Below are positions 18,749 to 29,623 of a stretch of 64,000 bases of DNA, piece after piece. The position numbers and the translations under genes are program-made. The stretch's first letter is position 1. Each line of letters starts with the position of its first letter. Origin of the DNA: Pseudomonas marginalis (GTDB lineage Bacteria > Pseudomonadota > Gammaproteobacteria > Pseudomonadales > Pseudomonadaceae). The DNA is taken from the NCBI RefSeq assembly GCF_024169655.1, contig NZ_JALJWV010000001.1, forward strand, positions 4,570,001 to 4,634,000. Reading direction: 5' to 3'. Below the pieces are notes generated by a model. It made no database searches and was not told the DNA's origin. It saw only the letters and a program-made list of their open reading frames with translations.

Positions 18749-18975
18749 GGGCACTCGGATCGGGAGAACGGCGGCGAATTAACGGTAATACGGCAACAAA
18801 GAGGCGCTGGCAAGTATCAGCTAAAATCAGCGCACATTGTACACAACCCCATGCGCCAACACACTGTACGGCTGTTTGCGGCCCCGGCTGTATTGCAATG
18901 AATCGTTACGTTTGAGTTTAGGCTTGAATCTGCGCCTTCACTGGCAAACTCCCAGGTAAAAGGAAACACCTCGCC

Positions 18976-20166
18976 ATGACCGACGCCACCCAAGCGCCCT
19001 TGCGCCCGCTGGCCGATACTTCTCCCTCGGCCATCGTCGCCGGTTTCATCGCCATGATGACCGGCTACACCAGCTCCCTGGTGCTGATGTTCCAGGCCGG
19101 CCAAGCCGCCGGTTTGACCACCGCGCAGATTTCCTCGTGGATCTGGGCGATTTCCATCGGCATGGCGGTGTGCAGCATCGGCCTGTCCCTGCGCTACCGC
19201 ACGCCGATCACCATTGCCTGGTCGACACCCGGCGCCGCGCTGTTGATCACCAGCCTCGGCGGCGTCAGTTACGGCGAAGCCATCGGCGCTTACATCACCT
19301 GCGCGGTGCTGGTGACGCTCTGCGGGCTGACCGGCAGCTTCGAAAAGCTGGTCAAACGCATCCCGGCGTCGCTGGCGGCGGCCTTGCTGGCGGGGATTCT
19401 GTTCAAGATCGGCAGCGAGATTTTCGTCGCCGCGCAACATCGCACCGGCCTGGTGCTGGGGATGTTTTTCACCTACCTGATCATCAAACGCCTGTCGCCG
19501 CGGTATGCGGTGCTCGCCGCGCTGGTGATCGGCAGCGTGCTGTCCGGGCTGATGGGGCTCCTGGATTTCAGCGGCTTTCACCTGGAAGTGGCAACGCCGG
19601 TGTGGACCTCGCCGCACTTCTCGCTGGCGGCGACCATCAGCATCGGCATCCCGCTGTTCGTGGTGGCGATGACCTCGCAGAACATGCCGGGCGTGGCCGT
19701 ATTGCGCGCCGATGGCTACAACGTGCCGGCATCGCCGCTGATCACCGTCACCGGCCTGGCCTCGCTGGTGCTGGCGCCGTTCGGCTCCCACGGCATCAAC
19801 CTGGCGGCGATCAGTGCGGCGATCTGCACCGGGCCACACGCCCATGAAGACCGCAACAAGCGCTACACGGCGGCCGTCTGGTGTGGGGTGTTCTACGGCA
19901 TTGCCGGGGTGTTCGGCGCCACATTGGCGGCCTTGTTCGCAGCGCTGCCCAAGGAGCTGGTGCTGTCGATTGCGGCGTTGGCCTTGTTTGGCTCGATCAT
20001 CAATGGCTTGAGCATCGCCATGAATCAGCCGAAGGAACGGGAAGCGGCGCTGATCACCTTTATGGTCACCGCGTCAGGCTTGACGTTGTTTTCCATCGGG
20101 TCGGCGTTCTGGGGGATTGTGGCGGGGGTGTTGACGCTGCTGATTCTGAACTGGCGCAAGGCCTGA
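18976..20166 (+). CDS. BenE-family (benzoate/H+ symporter-like) membrane transporter
   Basis: This 396-residue protein has about eleven hydrophobic segments and matches the BenE family: early GFIAMMTGYTSSLVLMFQAG, then TIAWSTPGAALL, and the late VAMTSQNMPGVAVLRADGY segment. BenE is related to the nucleobase transporters, and the gene lies beside purine catabolism genes and a GntR regulator. The substrate may therefore be a purine or related compound rather than benzoate. This is inference from position only. Confidence 0.82.
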   Translation: MTDATQAPLRPLADTSPSAIVAGFIAMMTGYTSSLVLMFQAGQAAGLTTAQISSWIWAISIGMAVCSIGLSLRYRTPITIAWSTPGAALLITSLGGVSYGEAIGAYITCAVLVTLCGLTGSFEKLVKRIPASLAAALLAGILFKIGSEIFVAAQHRTGLVLGMFFTYLIIKRLSPRYAVLAALVIGSVLSGLMGLLDFSGFHLEVATPVWTSPHFSLAATISIGIPLFVVAMTSQNMPGVAVLRADGYNVPASPLITVTGLASLVLAPFGSHGINLAAISAAICTGPHAHEDRNKRYTAAVWCGVFYGIAGVFGATLAALFAALPKELVLSIAALALFGSIINGLSIAMNQPKEREAALITFMVTASGLTLFSIGSAFWGIVAGVLTLLILNWRKA

Positions 20167-20185
20167 GTGTTTAAGGCCCCATAAC

Positions 20186-20215
20186 GAAACAGCGACCCGG
20201 GCGGGTCGCTGTTTC
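20186..20215. terminator. Bidirectional terminator between the BenE gene and yggL
   Basis: GAAACAGCGACCC and GGGTCGCTGTTTC form a perfect 13-bp inverted repeat around GGGC. It lies between the convergent ends of the BenE-type gene and yggL, with TTTC/GAAA ends on both strands. The T-run is short, so termination strength is uncertain. Confidence 0.65.
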
Positions 20216-20221
20216 ATGACA

Positions 20222-20566
20222 TCAGACGGCCGAGTTGATCGACGTCTCTGGATGCCAAGCGTCCAACAGCGCGCTTACTTCAACGCGAGTCAGCTCTGCG
20301 CGGGCCTTGAGCCACGCTTCAACGGTTGCACGTTGCTCTTCGGTGACCGAACCACGAGTGGCTTTGCACACCAGACCGAAGTCATCGCCGCCGACGTAGT
20401 CGAGGCCATTGCCGTCCATCGCTTCGGTCAGGAATGCGTCGAGGAACGCGTCAACCGCTGCATCGTCCAAACCTTCTTTGAAATCCAGGTTCAGTTCGAA
20501 ACCCAGCTCTTGAAATTCATCAACGCACAGTTTTTTGCGCAGACGCCGGGAACGGTTAGTCGCCAT
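20222..20566 (-). CDS. yggL: YggL family 50S ribosome-associated protein
   Basis: This 114-residue protein starts MATNRSRRLRKKLCVDEFQE and has the family's FELNLDF, VGGDDFGL and VEAWLKARAEL segments. YggL proteins of this size bind the large ribosomal subunit in known cases; the exact role is unclear. ATG 20566 was chosen for the AGGA 9-10 bases upstream and the conserved basic N-terminus. It is a single gene ending at the terminator shared with the BenE gene. Confidence 0.88.
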   Translation of the reverse strand: MATNRSRRLRKKLCVDEFQELGFELNLDFKEGLDDAAVDAFLDAFLTEAMDGNGLDYVGGDDFGLVCKATRGSVTEEQRATVEAWLKARAELTRVEVSALLDAWHPETSINSAV

Positions 20567-20803
20567 TGGAACAATCCTCATAAGTAATAACGGGCGGCAC
20601 TTTAGCAGTTTAAGGAAGCGATTGCCCGATTCTCTAGGACAGGCGGCGAAATGCTCGAAAAAAAAACGCCGATTAGCAGCTATCGTTCAGCTACAAGTGG
20701 CTCCAGCTTGGGGCATAATGCCGACACTTTCATGACCACTGGGGGATTTTCTTACATAACCCTCGCCTTTTTCACCCTCCTCAGCAGTAGGGTCTTATTT
20801 CTT

Positions 20804-22264
20804 ATGATCAAATCTTTGCGTCCATTGCTCCTTGCCGGCTTTCTCCTGCCGCTGGCCTTTTCCGCCACCGCCGCCCCGATCAACAACACCCTGCCACCCA
20901 ATGTTGCACAGGCCCTGCAGAAGGCCAAACTGCAAAACACCGCACTGTCGCTGGTGATGCTGCCGCTGAACGGTCCCGGCACACCCACTGTATTCAACGC
21001 CGACGTCTCGGTGAACCCGGCCTCCACCATGAAGCTGGTCACCACCTACGCGGCCCTGGAAATGCTTGGCCCCAACCACCAGTGGAAGACCGAGTTCTAC
21101 ACCGACGGCACCCTCAGCGGTGGCGTGTTGCGCGGCAACCTGTACCTCAAGGGTGGCGGCGACCCCAAGCTGAACATGGAAAAACTCTGGCTGCTGATGC
21201 GTGACCTGCGGGCCAATGGCGTGCAGCAAGTCACTGGCAACCTGGTGCTGGACCGTGGTTTCTTTATCCCGCCGCAACTGCCGGAATTCAATGACGACGG
21301 CAATGACGAGAACAAACCGTTCCTGGTCAAGCCCGATGCCCTGCTGGTCAACCTCAAGGCCTTGCGCTTCGTGACTCGCAACGATTCGGGACGCGTGATC
21401 GTGTCGGTCGAGCCGCCGATTGCCAGCATTCGCATCGACAATCAGGTCAAGGTATCCAACGCCAAACAGTGTACCGGTGACGTGCGCTACAACCCGGTGA
21501 CGGCGGCCGATGGCAGCATCACAGTGACCGTCAGCGGCCAGTTGGGCGAAGGCTGCAGCTCGCAGACCTACTTGTCGCTGCTCGACCATGCCACGTATAC
21601 CGCCGGCGCTGTGCGGGCGATCTGGCAGGAACTGGGCGGCACCATCCAGGGCCGCGACATCCAGGCTTCGGTGCCCAAGGACGCCAAGGTACTGGCGCGG
21701 GCCTTCTCGCCGGACCTGGCGGAAATCATCCGCGACATCAACAAATACAGTAACAACACCATGGCCCAGCAGTTGTTCCTGAGCCTGGGCGCGCAGTTTC
21801 GCAACGATGCCGACGGCGACGATGCCAAGGCCGCCCAACGCGTGGTGCGTCAATGGCTGGCGAAGAAAGGCATCACCGCACCGCATCTGGTGATGGAGAA
21901 CGGTTCCGGCCTGTCCCGTGCCGAACGCGTCAGTGCCCGTGAGATGGCGGCCATGTTGCAAGCCGCGTGGAAAAGCCCCTACGCGGCGGAGTACATCAGC
22001 TCGATGCCGATTGCCGGCACCGACGGCACCATGCGCAAACGCCTGAAGACCACCGCCATGCGCGGTGAAGCCCACGTCAAGACCGGCACCTTGAACACCG
22101 TGCGTGCCATCGCCGGGTTCAGCCGCGATAACAACGGCAATACCTGGGTAGTGGTGGCGATTCTCAACGATCCGAAACCATGGGGTGCGTCGTCGGTGCT
22201 CGACCAGGTGCTGCTGGACCTGTATCGCCAGCCGAAGCTGGCGGCAGCGGCGCCAGTCCTCTAG
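20804..22264 (+). CDS. dacB: D-alanyl-D-alanine carboxypeptidase/endopeptidase (PBP4)
   Basis: This 486-residue periplasmic enzyme trims and opens peptidoglycan cross-links. It has a signal peptide (MIKSLRPLLLAGFLLPLAFS, cleaved near ATAAP). The penicillin-binding motifs are present: SxxK in NPASTMKL (Ser 74, Lys 77), SxN in KYSNNTMAQQ, and KTG in AHVKTGTLNT. The large insertion after the first motif is typical of class C PBP4. ATG 20804 fits the signal peptide; earlier in-frame starts would add 51 residues without a ribosome site. A REPIN follows the stop. Confidence 0.94.
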   Translation: MIKSLRPLLLAGFLLPLAFSATAAPINNTLPPNVAQALQKAKLQNTALSLVMLPLNGPGTPTVFNADVSVNPASTMKLVTTYAALEMLGPNHQWKTEFYTDGTLSGGVLRGNLYLKGGGDPKLNMEKLWLLMRDLRANGVQQVTGNLVLDRGFFIPPQLPEFNDDGNDENKPFLVKPDALLVNLKALRFVTRNDSGRVIVSVEPPIASIRIDNQVKVSNAKQCTGDVRYNPVTAADGSITVTVSGQLGEGCSSQTYLSLLDHATYTAGAVRAIWQELGGTIQGRDIQASVPKDAKVLARAFSPDLAEIIRDINKYSNNTMAQQLFLSLGAQFRNDADGDDAKAAQRVVRQWLAKKGITAPHLVMENGSGLSRAERVSAREMAAMLQAAWKSPYAAEYISSMPIAGTDGTMRKRLKTTAMRGEAHVKTGTLNTVRAIAGFSRDNNGNTWVVVAILNDPKPWGASSVLDQVLLDLYRQPKLAAAAPVL

Positions 22265-22268
22265 TGCT

Positions 22269-22400
22269 TGTGGCGAGGGAGCGTGCTCCCGCTGGGCTGC
22301 GACGCAGCCCTGAAGCCCGGCCCTGAATGGTCTCTGCAAGCATGCGGTGTGTTAATCGGGACCGCTTCGCGGCCCAGCGGGAGCACGCTCCCTCGCCACA
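22269..22400. repeat. REPIN of a second class, overlapping the end of a GGDEF gene
   Basis: tgtggcgagggagcgtgctc at 22269 and its inverted copy ending at 22400 flank shorter GC-rich palindromes (gggctgcgacgcagccc). The element differs in sequence from the GTGGGAGGGGGC class elsewhere in the window. The right half encodes the last residues of the GGDEF protein. Confidence 0.85.
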
Positions 22401-24766
22401 GTTTCGACCCGATCCCTGCCCGCCTGCTTGGCCACGTACACCGCCGAATCCGCGCGCAGCAGCAACCCGTCGACCCCTTCGTCGACCCGCCAACTGGCCA
22501 CGCCAAAGCTAGCGGTGACGGTCCCCACCGGCTCCATCGGCGCGCTGCGCAGCGACTGCCATAACTCAATCGCCAAACTGTAGGCCTGGGTGCTATCGGT
22601 ATTGGGGCACAACACCATGAACTCCTCGCCGCCCAGGCGACAGAACACATCGCTGCGGCGCAGACGTTGGCTGATGCGCTTGCACAGTTCCTGCAACACC
22701 CCGTCGCCAACCGCGTGTCCGTATTGGTCGTTGATACGCTTGAAATGATCGATATCCAGCATGATCACCGACAACGCCCCCGACGTGCGATTCAGGCGGA
22801 CCATCTCGGCCTTGAGACGATCCTGGAAATACCGGCGGTTGTGAATCCCGGTGAGGGCGTCGGTGATGGACAGCGCGCGCAGTTCTTCTTCCACCCGCTT
22901 GAGATCGGAAATATCAGACACATAACCATGCCACAGCGTACCGCCGCCCGGCAGTTCCTCCGGCGTGGCCTCACCGCGAATCCAGCGCAGGCCGCGTTGC
23001 GGCAACTGCACGCGGTACTCTTCGCACCAGTGGCTCAATTGCAGCGCGGATAAGCGGATCGACGCACGCACTCGCTCGACGTCCAGGGGGTGGATGCGCG
23101 CCAAGACCTGTTTCGCATCCTGTTGCAGCACCCCTGGCTCGATCTCATAGATATCGCGCATGCCATCACTGGCATAGATAAACCGCCAGTTGTCCTGGGG
23201 TTCCAGGGTGAACTGGAAGATCCCGCCAGGCACATGGGCGCTGAGTTTTTTCAGCAGGCGGTCCCGCACGGCCAGGGCCTCATAGGCGCGTTTTTGCTCG
23301 GTGACATCCAGGTACATCGCCAGGTGCCCGACCCATAAGCCATGCTCATCCAGCAACACGGTGCCGAGCATATTCACCGTCAACTGGCTGCCATCCTCGC
23401 GTACCAAGGTCCACTCACGGGCCTCGTGCGGGTTGTCCGGGCTTTCCACCAGCATCGCCTGGCTCGGCGGGATTCGCCGGCCCAACGCCACGCTCAAATT
23501 CGTCGCGCGCGCTTCCAGCTCCGCTGCCACATGCAGGCTCTCCAGGGTCGAGTGGCCGATTACGTGCTCGGCCTTGAACCCCAGCATCTGCTCGGCGCCG
23601 GCGTTGAAGGTGTTGATCACGCCATGCAAATCGGTGGCAATGATCGCAACCTGCGTCGCGGCGTTCAGCACGCTGCGCAACTGGCCGTGGGCGCCGCGCA
23701 GTTCCTGCTCGCGCAGGCGCAACTGCACGGTACGCTGCTCCACCAGTTTCAAGGCGCGCTGACGCTGACTGACCAACATATAGAGCAAGACGCTGAGCAA
23801 CAGGCTGAAGAGCCCGCCCATGGCCAGGATCGAGACCAGGGAGAAACCGCTGCCCTGTTCGAACACCAGACTGGGGCGCAGCGTCAGGGCGTAGACATGA
23901 TCGCCGAGGGTGAGGCGGCGCGTGGCCACCAGATCGCTGTTGGCCAAGGCATTGCTGGACTCGTACAGCAGGCGCTTTTGCTGGTCGGAAGTGTCGACAA
24001 TCTGCGTCACCAGATTATCGCGATCCGGCTTGGGCAAGCCGTCAGCCATCAACTGGCGCATGCTGATCACGGCCATCACAAAGCCGTAGGGTTCTGTCCC
24101 GCCTAGGGAGACGACTGGTGCGACTAATAACACGCCGGTGGCATAGGCCGGCTCCACACCCACCAACTGCATGGGCTGGGACACTGCCAGCTTACCGCTC
24201 GCTTGTGCGCGCTGAAGGGTCGAGCGCCGCAGAGGCTGGGCCAGCAGGTCAAAGCCCAGGGGCGAACCGAGCAGGCTGTGGGTCTGGCTGTACAGGATCG
24301 GCACGTATTCATCGCGCTCCACCGCCGGGGCCAACTCACCGAGTGAATTCAGTTCACGTATGCTGAAGGGCAGACCGCGCTGGCGCGACACCTCCTGTTC
24401 AAACTGAACGCGCTGATCACGCAGCACCCGCGGCGCCCAGACATACGCACGGGAACGCAGCAGCAGGGGCTGGGCGAAACCATCGAACTCGTCCTGGGAC
24501 ACGTCACTGGAATTGACGAAAAAGCGTTGCAGGCTGGCCAGACGTTGCTCCTGGTCCTCGAAACGCTCCTGCAGACGGGTGAATCGCTCATTGACCAACA
24601 GCTGGAAACGCTGGCGCTCCTGCTGTTGATAGAGGTCGGATGTCGCCCAGGCAATGATGATCGTCAAGGTGCTGCCTGCCAAAAACACCACCAATGCCAT
24701 CAGCCAAGCCGATACCTGCTCACTGATAAAACCTAGGATCTTGGGGCGAACGGCTTGCAACGGCAT
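22352..24766 (-). CDS. Membrane diguanylate cyclase with CHASE, PAS and GGDEF domains
   Basis: This 804-residue protein likely makes cyclic di-GMP. An N-terminal membrane helix (LMALVVFLAGSTLTIIIAWA) precedes a periplasmic CHASE-like sensor (about residues 60-290, including SRQRGLPFSIREL and VVSLGGTEPYGFVMAVI). A second helix (SILAMGGLFSLLLSVLLYML), two PAS domains (from VLNAATQVAIIATDL and from GGIFQFTLEPQDN) and a C-terminal GGDEF domain with an intact RLGGEEF active site follow. No EAL domain is present. ATG 24766 was chosen over GTG 24775. The last 14 residues (VARERAPAGPRSGP) are encoded by a REP sequence, so the original C-terminus has been replaced or extended. Confidence 0.88.
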   Translation of the reverse strand: MPLQAVRPKILGFISEQVSAWLMALVVFLAGSTLTIIIAWATSDLYQQQERQRFQLLVNERFTRLQERFEDQEQRLASLQRFFVNSSDVSQDEFDGFAQPLLLRSRAYVWAPRVLRDQRVQFEQEVSRQRGLPFSIRELNSLGELAPAVERDEYVPILYSQTHSLLGSPLGFDLLAQPLRRSTLQRAQASGKLAVSQPMQLVGVEPAYATGVLLVAPVVSLGGTEPYGFVMAVISMRQLMADGLPKPDRDNLVTQIVDTSDQQKRLLYESSNALANSDLVATRRLTLGDHVYALTLRPSLVFEQGSGFSLVSILAMGGLFSLLLSVLLYMLVSQRQRALKLVEQRTVQLRLREQELRGAHGQLRSVLNAATQVAIIATDLHGVINTFNAGAEQMLGFKAEHVIGHSTLESLHVAAELEARATNLSVALGRRIPPSQAMLVESPDNPHEAREWTLVREDGSQLTVNMLGTVLLDEHGLWVGHLAMYLDVTEQKRAYEALAVRDRLLKKLSAHVPGGIFQFTLEPQDNWRFIYASDGMRDIYEIEPGVLQQDAKQVLARIHPLDVERVRASIRLSALQLSHWCEEYRVQLPQRGLRWIRGEATPEELPGGGTLWHGYVSDISDLKRVEEELRALSITDALTGIHNRRYFQDRLKAEMVRLNRTSGALSVIMLDIDHFKRINDQYGHAVGDGVLQELCKRISQRLRRSDVFCRLGGEEFMVLCPNTDSTQAYSLAIELWQSLRSAPMEPVGTVTASFGVASWRVDEGVDGLLLRADSAVYVAKQAGRDRVETVARERAPAGPRSGPD

Positions 24767-24852
24767 AGGCAACACTCACAACGCCAGCGTGCGGGGGTGT
24801 CACTTTGGCTGGACGTTTAGTTATAGCTAGCGGCCCTGTGTTTGACCAGCGT

Positions 24853-24888
24853 AAAAAACCGCAAGACCCGATTATTCGAGGCTTGCGG
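24853..24888 (-). terminator. Intrinsic terminator of rlmKL
   Basis: On the minus strand CCGCAAG and CTTGCGG pair around a 16-nt loop, followed directly by TTTTTT. It starts about 17 nt after the rlmKL stop codon. Confidence 0.8.
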
Positions 24889-24904
24889 CTTATGGGAGGA
24901 GCAA

Positions 24905-27175
<2,271 letters not shown>

Positions 27176-27232
27176 GGGTAATCCAGGCTTTTCAGCAATA
27201 AATGAACGGGCGACGCATCGCCGGCTCGGTTT

Positions 27233-27318
27233 TCAATCAAGCACTTTTCTTGAAGAGTGCTCGCGTGGCACGAATGTGCCGTCCCACCCCGTCTGCCGGG
27301 CCTTTGGGCCTTGATTGA
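27233..27318. other. Unrecognised multi-hairpin element between rlmKL and rmf
   Basis: A 9-bp outer stem (TCAATCAAG at 27233-27241, CTTGATTGA at 27310-27318) encloses hairpins GCACTTTT-CTTG-AAGAGTGC (27241-27260), GGCAC-GAAT-GTGCC (27267-27280), CCCG-TCTGC-CGGG (27288-27300) and GGCC-TTTG-GGCC (27299-27310); the last two overlap and are mutually exclusive. On the minus strand it lies about 58 nt before the rlmKL start codon, so it could be its leader. On the plus strand it is far upstream of rmf. I do not recognise it as a known RNA family, and strand is unresolved. Confidence 0.5.
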
Positions 27319-27600
27319 CGGGGCAGAGAGATAATTTTTGCAACAAAAAGAAATATTCAGACCCTTCGTCGAATAGTGACCGACCGTGACGGGCGGGCTT
27401 TCTCACCGCAGGAAAAAGCCCATTCTCTTCGTAAGGCACATCATAGCTGGCTTTGCCCAATAAAAGGGGCGAAAAGCCATCCCAGCTTATGGCTATAGCA
27501 TCACTATTGTGACGTGCTTATGACAAAACGATCATTGAATCCATGTGACCTATTGGTTAGAACTCAACACAGGTCAGCGCCACAACGACGTTGACACATT

Positions 27601-27666
27601 GGCTCGCCACGCCGGCAGCGAGCCGCACCAACGGCAGAAAAACTCTGCCCGGCCCCAGACGAGGCC
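27601..27666 (+). promoter_or_regulatory. Structured rmf 5' leader (candidate rmf RNA motif)
   Basis: Three hairpins follow each other: GGCTCGC/GCGAGCC (27601-27624), GGCAGA/TCTGCC (27633-27649) and GGCC/GGCC (27651-27666). They end 40 nt before the rmf start codon. A conserved RNA named the rmf motif is known upstream of rmf in Pseudomonas; assignment here rests on position and hairpins, not on a model score. It may control rmf expression in stationary phase. Confidence 0.6.
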
Positions 27667-27706
27667 GAAGGATATCAAGACAGTCAACAAGTGAGGGAAA
27701 CACCCT

Positions 27707-27922
27707 ATGAGAAGACTTAAGCGTGATCCGTTGGAAAGAGCATTTTTACGCGGATATCAATATGGCGTTCATGGCAAATCCCGTGAGCTTTGCCCATTTA
27801 CTCTACCGTCGGTACGCCAAGCCTGGATCAACGGCTGGCGAGAAGGACGCGGCGACAACTGGGACGGTATGACAGGCACTGCGGGCATCCACAGACTCAA
27901 CGAACTTCACGCGGTCGGCTAA
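27707..27922 (+). CDS. rmf: Ribosome modulation factor
   Basis: This 71-residue basic protein (MRRLKRDPLERAFLRGYQYG onwards) matches Rmf, which binds 70S ribosomes and drives formation of inactive 100S dimers in stationary phase. The conserved GxxGVHGKSRELCPF and RQAWINGWREGRGDNW segments are present. GTGAGGG lies upstream of ATG 27707. The structured leader before it and the terminator at 28010 make it a single-gene unit. Confidence 0.95.
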   Translation: MRRLKRDPLERAFLRGYQYGVHGKSRELCPFTLPSVRQAWINGWREGRGDNWDGMTGTAGIHRLNELHAVG

Positions 27923-28009
27923 TCAAGGGCATTTAATTCCGACACCAGCACGAATACAGGTAACCACTTAACCACGCACGCCCTATCCAGGCGGCGGGCT
28001 TCGGCCCAG

Positions 28010-28034
28010 GGGCTCCTCTTGAGGAGCCCTTTTT
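28010..28034 (+). terminator. Intrinsic terminator of rmf
   Basis: GGGCTCCTC and GAGGAGCCC pair around TT, followed by TTTTTATT. It lies 87 bp after the rmf stop and just before the convergent end of pyrD. Confidence 0.9.
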
Positions 28035-28046
28035 ATTGGGCGTGTG

Positions 28047-29075
28047 TCAGGCCTTTTTTGGCAACGCCGCAATCGCGTCCACCGCCTCGCGAATCAGCGC
28101 CGGGCCTTTGTAGATAAAGCCGGAATACAGCTGCACCAGGCTCGCGCCGGCGGCGATTTTCTCGGCCGCGTGTTTGCCTTCGGTAATACCGCCGACCGCG
28201 ATGATCGGCAAACGCCCTGCCAGCTCGGCAGCCAGCACCGTGACAATATGCGTGCTCTTGTCACGCACCGGGGCGCCCGACAAGCCGCCCGCTTCGTCGC
28301 CATGGGCCAGGCCTTCAACACCGACACGGCTGAGGGTGGTGTTGGTGGCAATCACCGCATCCATCCCGGAATCCACCAGGGCCTGGGCGACCAGTACGGT
28401 TTCTTCATCACTCATGTCCGGGGCGATCTTGATCGCCAGCGGCACGCGTTTGCCATGGCGCACGGCGAGGTCTTCCTGGCGCTGGCGCAAGGCTTCGAGC
28501 AATTGCTTGAGGGAATCACCAAACTGCAGGCTACGCAGGCCAGGGGTGTTGGGCGAGCTGACGTTCACCGTGACGTAGCTGGCGTGGGCGTAGACCTTGT
28601 CCAGGCAGATCAGGTAGTCATCCACCGCGCGCTCCACCGGCGTGTCGAAATTCTTGCCGATATTGATCCCGAGAATGCCCTTGTACTTCGCCGCTTGAAC
28701 CCGCGACACCAGGTGATCGACACCGAGGTTGTTGAAGCCCATGCGGTTGATGATCGCCTCGGCTTCCGGCAGGCGAAAGATGCGCGGCTTGGGGTTGCCC
28801 GGCTGAGGGCGCGGGGTCACGGTGCCGATTTCGACGAAACCGAAACCCAACTGCGCAAAGCCATCGATGGCCGTACCGTTCTTGTCCAGGCCGGCAGCCA
28901 GCCCGACCGGGTTGGGGAAGTCGAGGCCCATCACCGACACCGGCATTTTCGCCGGTGCCTTGCATACCAGGCCATTGAGCCCCAGGCGGCCACCGGCACC
29001 GATCAGGTCCAGGGACAGATCATGGGAGGTCTCCGGGGAGAGTTTGAACAACAACTGGCGGGCCAGGGTATACAT
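28047..29075 (-). CDS. pyrD: Dihydroorotate dehydrogenase (quinone), class 2
   Basis: This 342-residue membrane-associated flavoprotein oxidises dihydroorotate to orotate in pyrimidine synthesis, passing electrons to quinone. The N-terminal amphipathic extension (MYTLARQLLFKLSPETSHDL) marks class 2. FMN and substrate landmarks are NPVGLAAGLDKNG, NRMGFNN, VNVSSPNTPGLR (catalytic Ser in class 2), and GVGGI-like AVGGITEG. Length is typical. It is convergent with rmf. Confidence 0.96.
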   Translation of the reverse strand: MYTLARQLLFKLSPETSHDLSLDLIGAGGRLGLNGLVCKAPAKMPVSVMGLDFPNPVGLAAGLDKNGTAIDGFAQLGFGFVEIGTVTPRPQPGNPKPRIFRLPEAEAIINRMGFNNLGVDHLVSRVQAAKYKGILGINIGKNFDTPVERAVDDYLICLDKVYAHASYVTVNVSSPNTPGLRSLQFGDSLKQLLEALRQRQEDLAVRHGKRVPLAIKIAPDMSDEETVLVAQALVDSGMDAVIATNTTLSRVGVEGLAHGDEAGGLSGAPVRDKSTHIVTVLAAELAGRLPIIAVGGITEGKHAAEKIAAGASLVQLYSGFIYKGPALIREAVDAIAALPKKA

Positions 29076-29161
29076 GGGCGGGCTAGACTCGGATGGCAGC
29101 GATAAGTGGTGGCGATTATAGCCGGGCTGGCGGGCTGCGTGCGAGGCGTGCCACCCAATCG

Positions 29162-29623
29162 TCAGTAGCGATGCGCGACCAACGCTTCGTAGCGGGCCCA
29201 GATCTTCTGTGCGTACTGCAGGCGTAACGCCTCACGCTGCGGACCGGGGCCCGGGCCTGCGTTATAGGCGCCTATGGCCGTCCAGTTATAGCCGAAACGC
29301 TGAATGAATTCGGCAAGAATCGAGGCCCCGACCTCTACCGACAGGCAAGGCTCACTCAACAGCCGCTCTTCAGTGATGCCCTGTTTGAGCAGGCGGGGCA
29401 AATGGATGCTGTTGATCTGCATCAGACCGATATCGCGGGTGCCATTGCGATTGTTGTAATTCATCGCGCCCGCGCGATACCCCGACTCTACGGCGGCAAT
29501 GGCCTGCAGCAACTCCGGCTCGAGATCGTAACGACTGGCCACCTCGTCCCAGCAATACGCCAGTGCCTGATTGCTTCCCATCAGTACCACCAGCAACAGG
29601 CCCCTGCGCCACACGTCGCGCAT
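29162..29623 (-). CDS. IagB/IpgF-like lytic transglycosylase associated with type III secretion
   Basis: This 153-residue protein has a signal peptide (RRGLLLVVLMGSNQALA) and a small SLT domain: the catalytic glutamate in IAAVESGYR, then GLMQINSIHLPRLL and the late IGAYNAGPGPG. Such short enzymes (IagB, IpgF, HpaH) open peptidoglycan for type III secretion assembly. ATG 29623 was chosen because it overlaps the stop of the upstream winged-helix gene as TAATG. The same pairing, regulator then transglycosylase, is seen in Salmonella hilA-iagB. A general housekeeping role cannot be excluded, but neighbours favour a secretion origin. Confidence 0.8.
   Translation of the reverse strand: MRDVWRRGLLLVVLMGSNQALAYCWDEVASRYDLEPELLQAIAAVESGYRAGAMNYNNRNGTRDIGLMQINSIHLPRLLKQGITEERLLSEPCLSVEVGASILAEFIQRFGYNWTAIGAYNAGPGPGPQREALRLQYAQKIWARYEALVAHRY

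Noticed and set aside
18837..18846. TTGTACACAA as an operator of the GntR regulator
   Set aside because: Only one imperfect site was seen, overlapping a possible -10; too weak to list as a feature by itself.
27233..27318. A tRNA-like cloverleaf
   Set aside because: There is a closing stem and several hairpins, but no anticodon loop, no GTTCGA-type T-loop and no CCA context.
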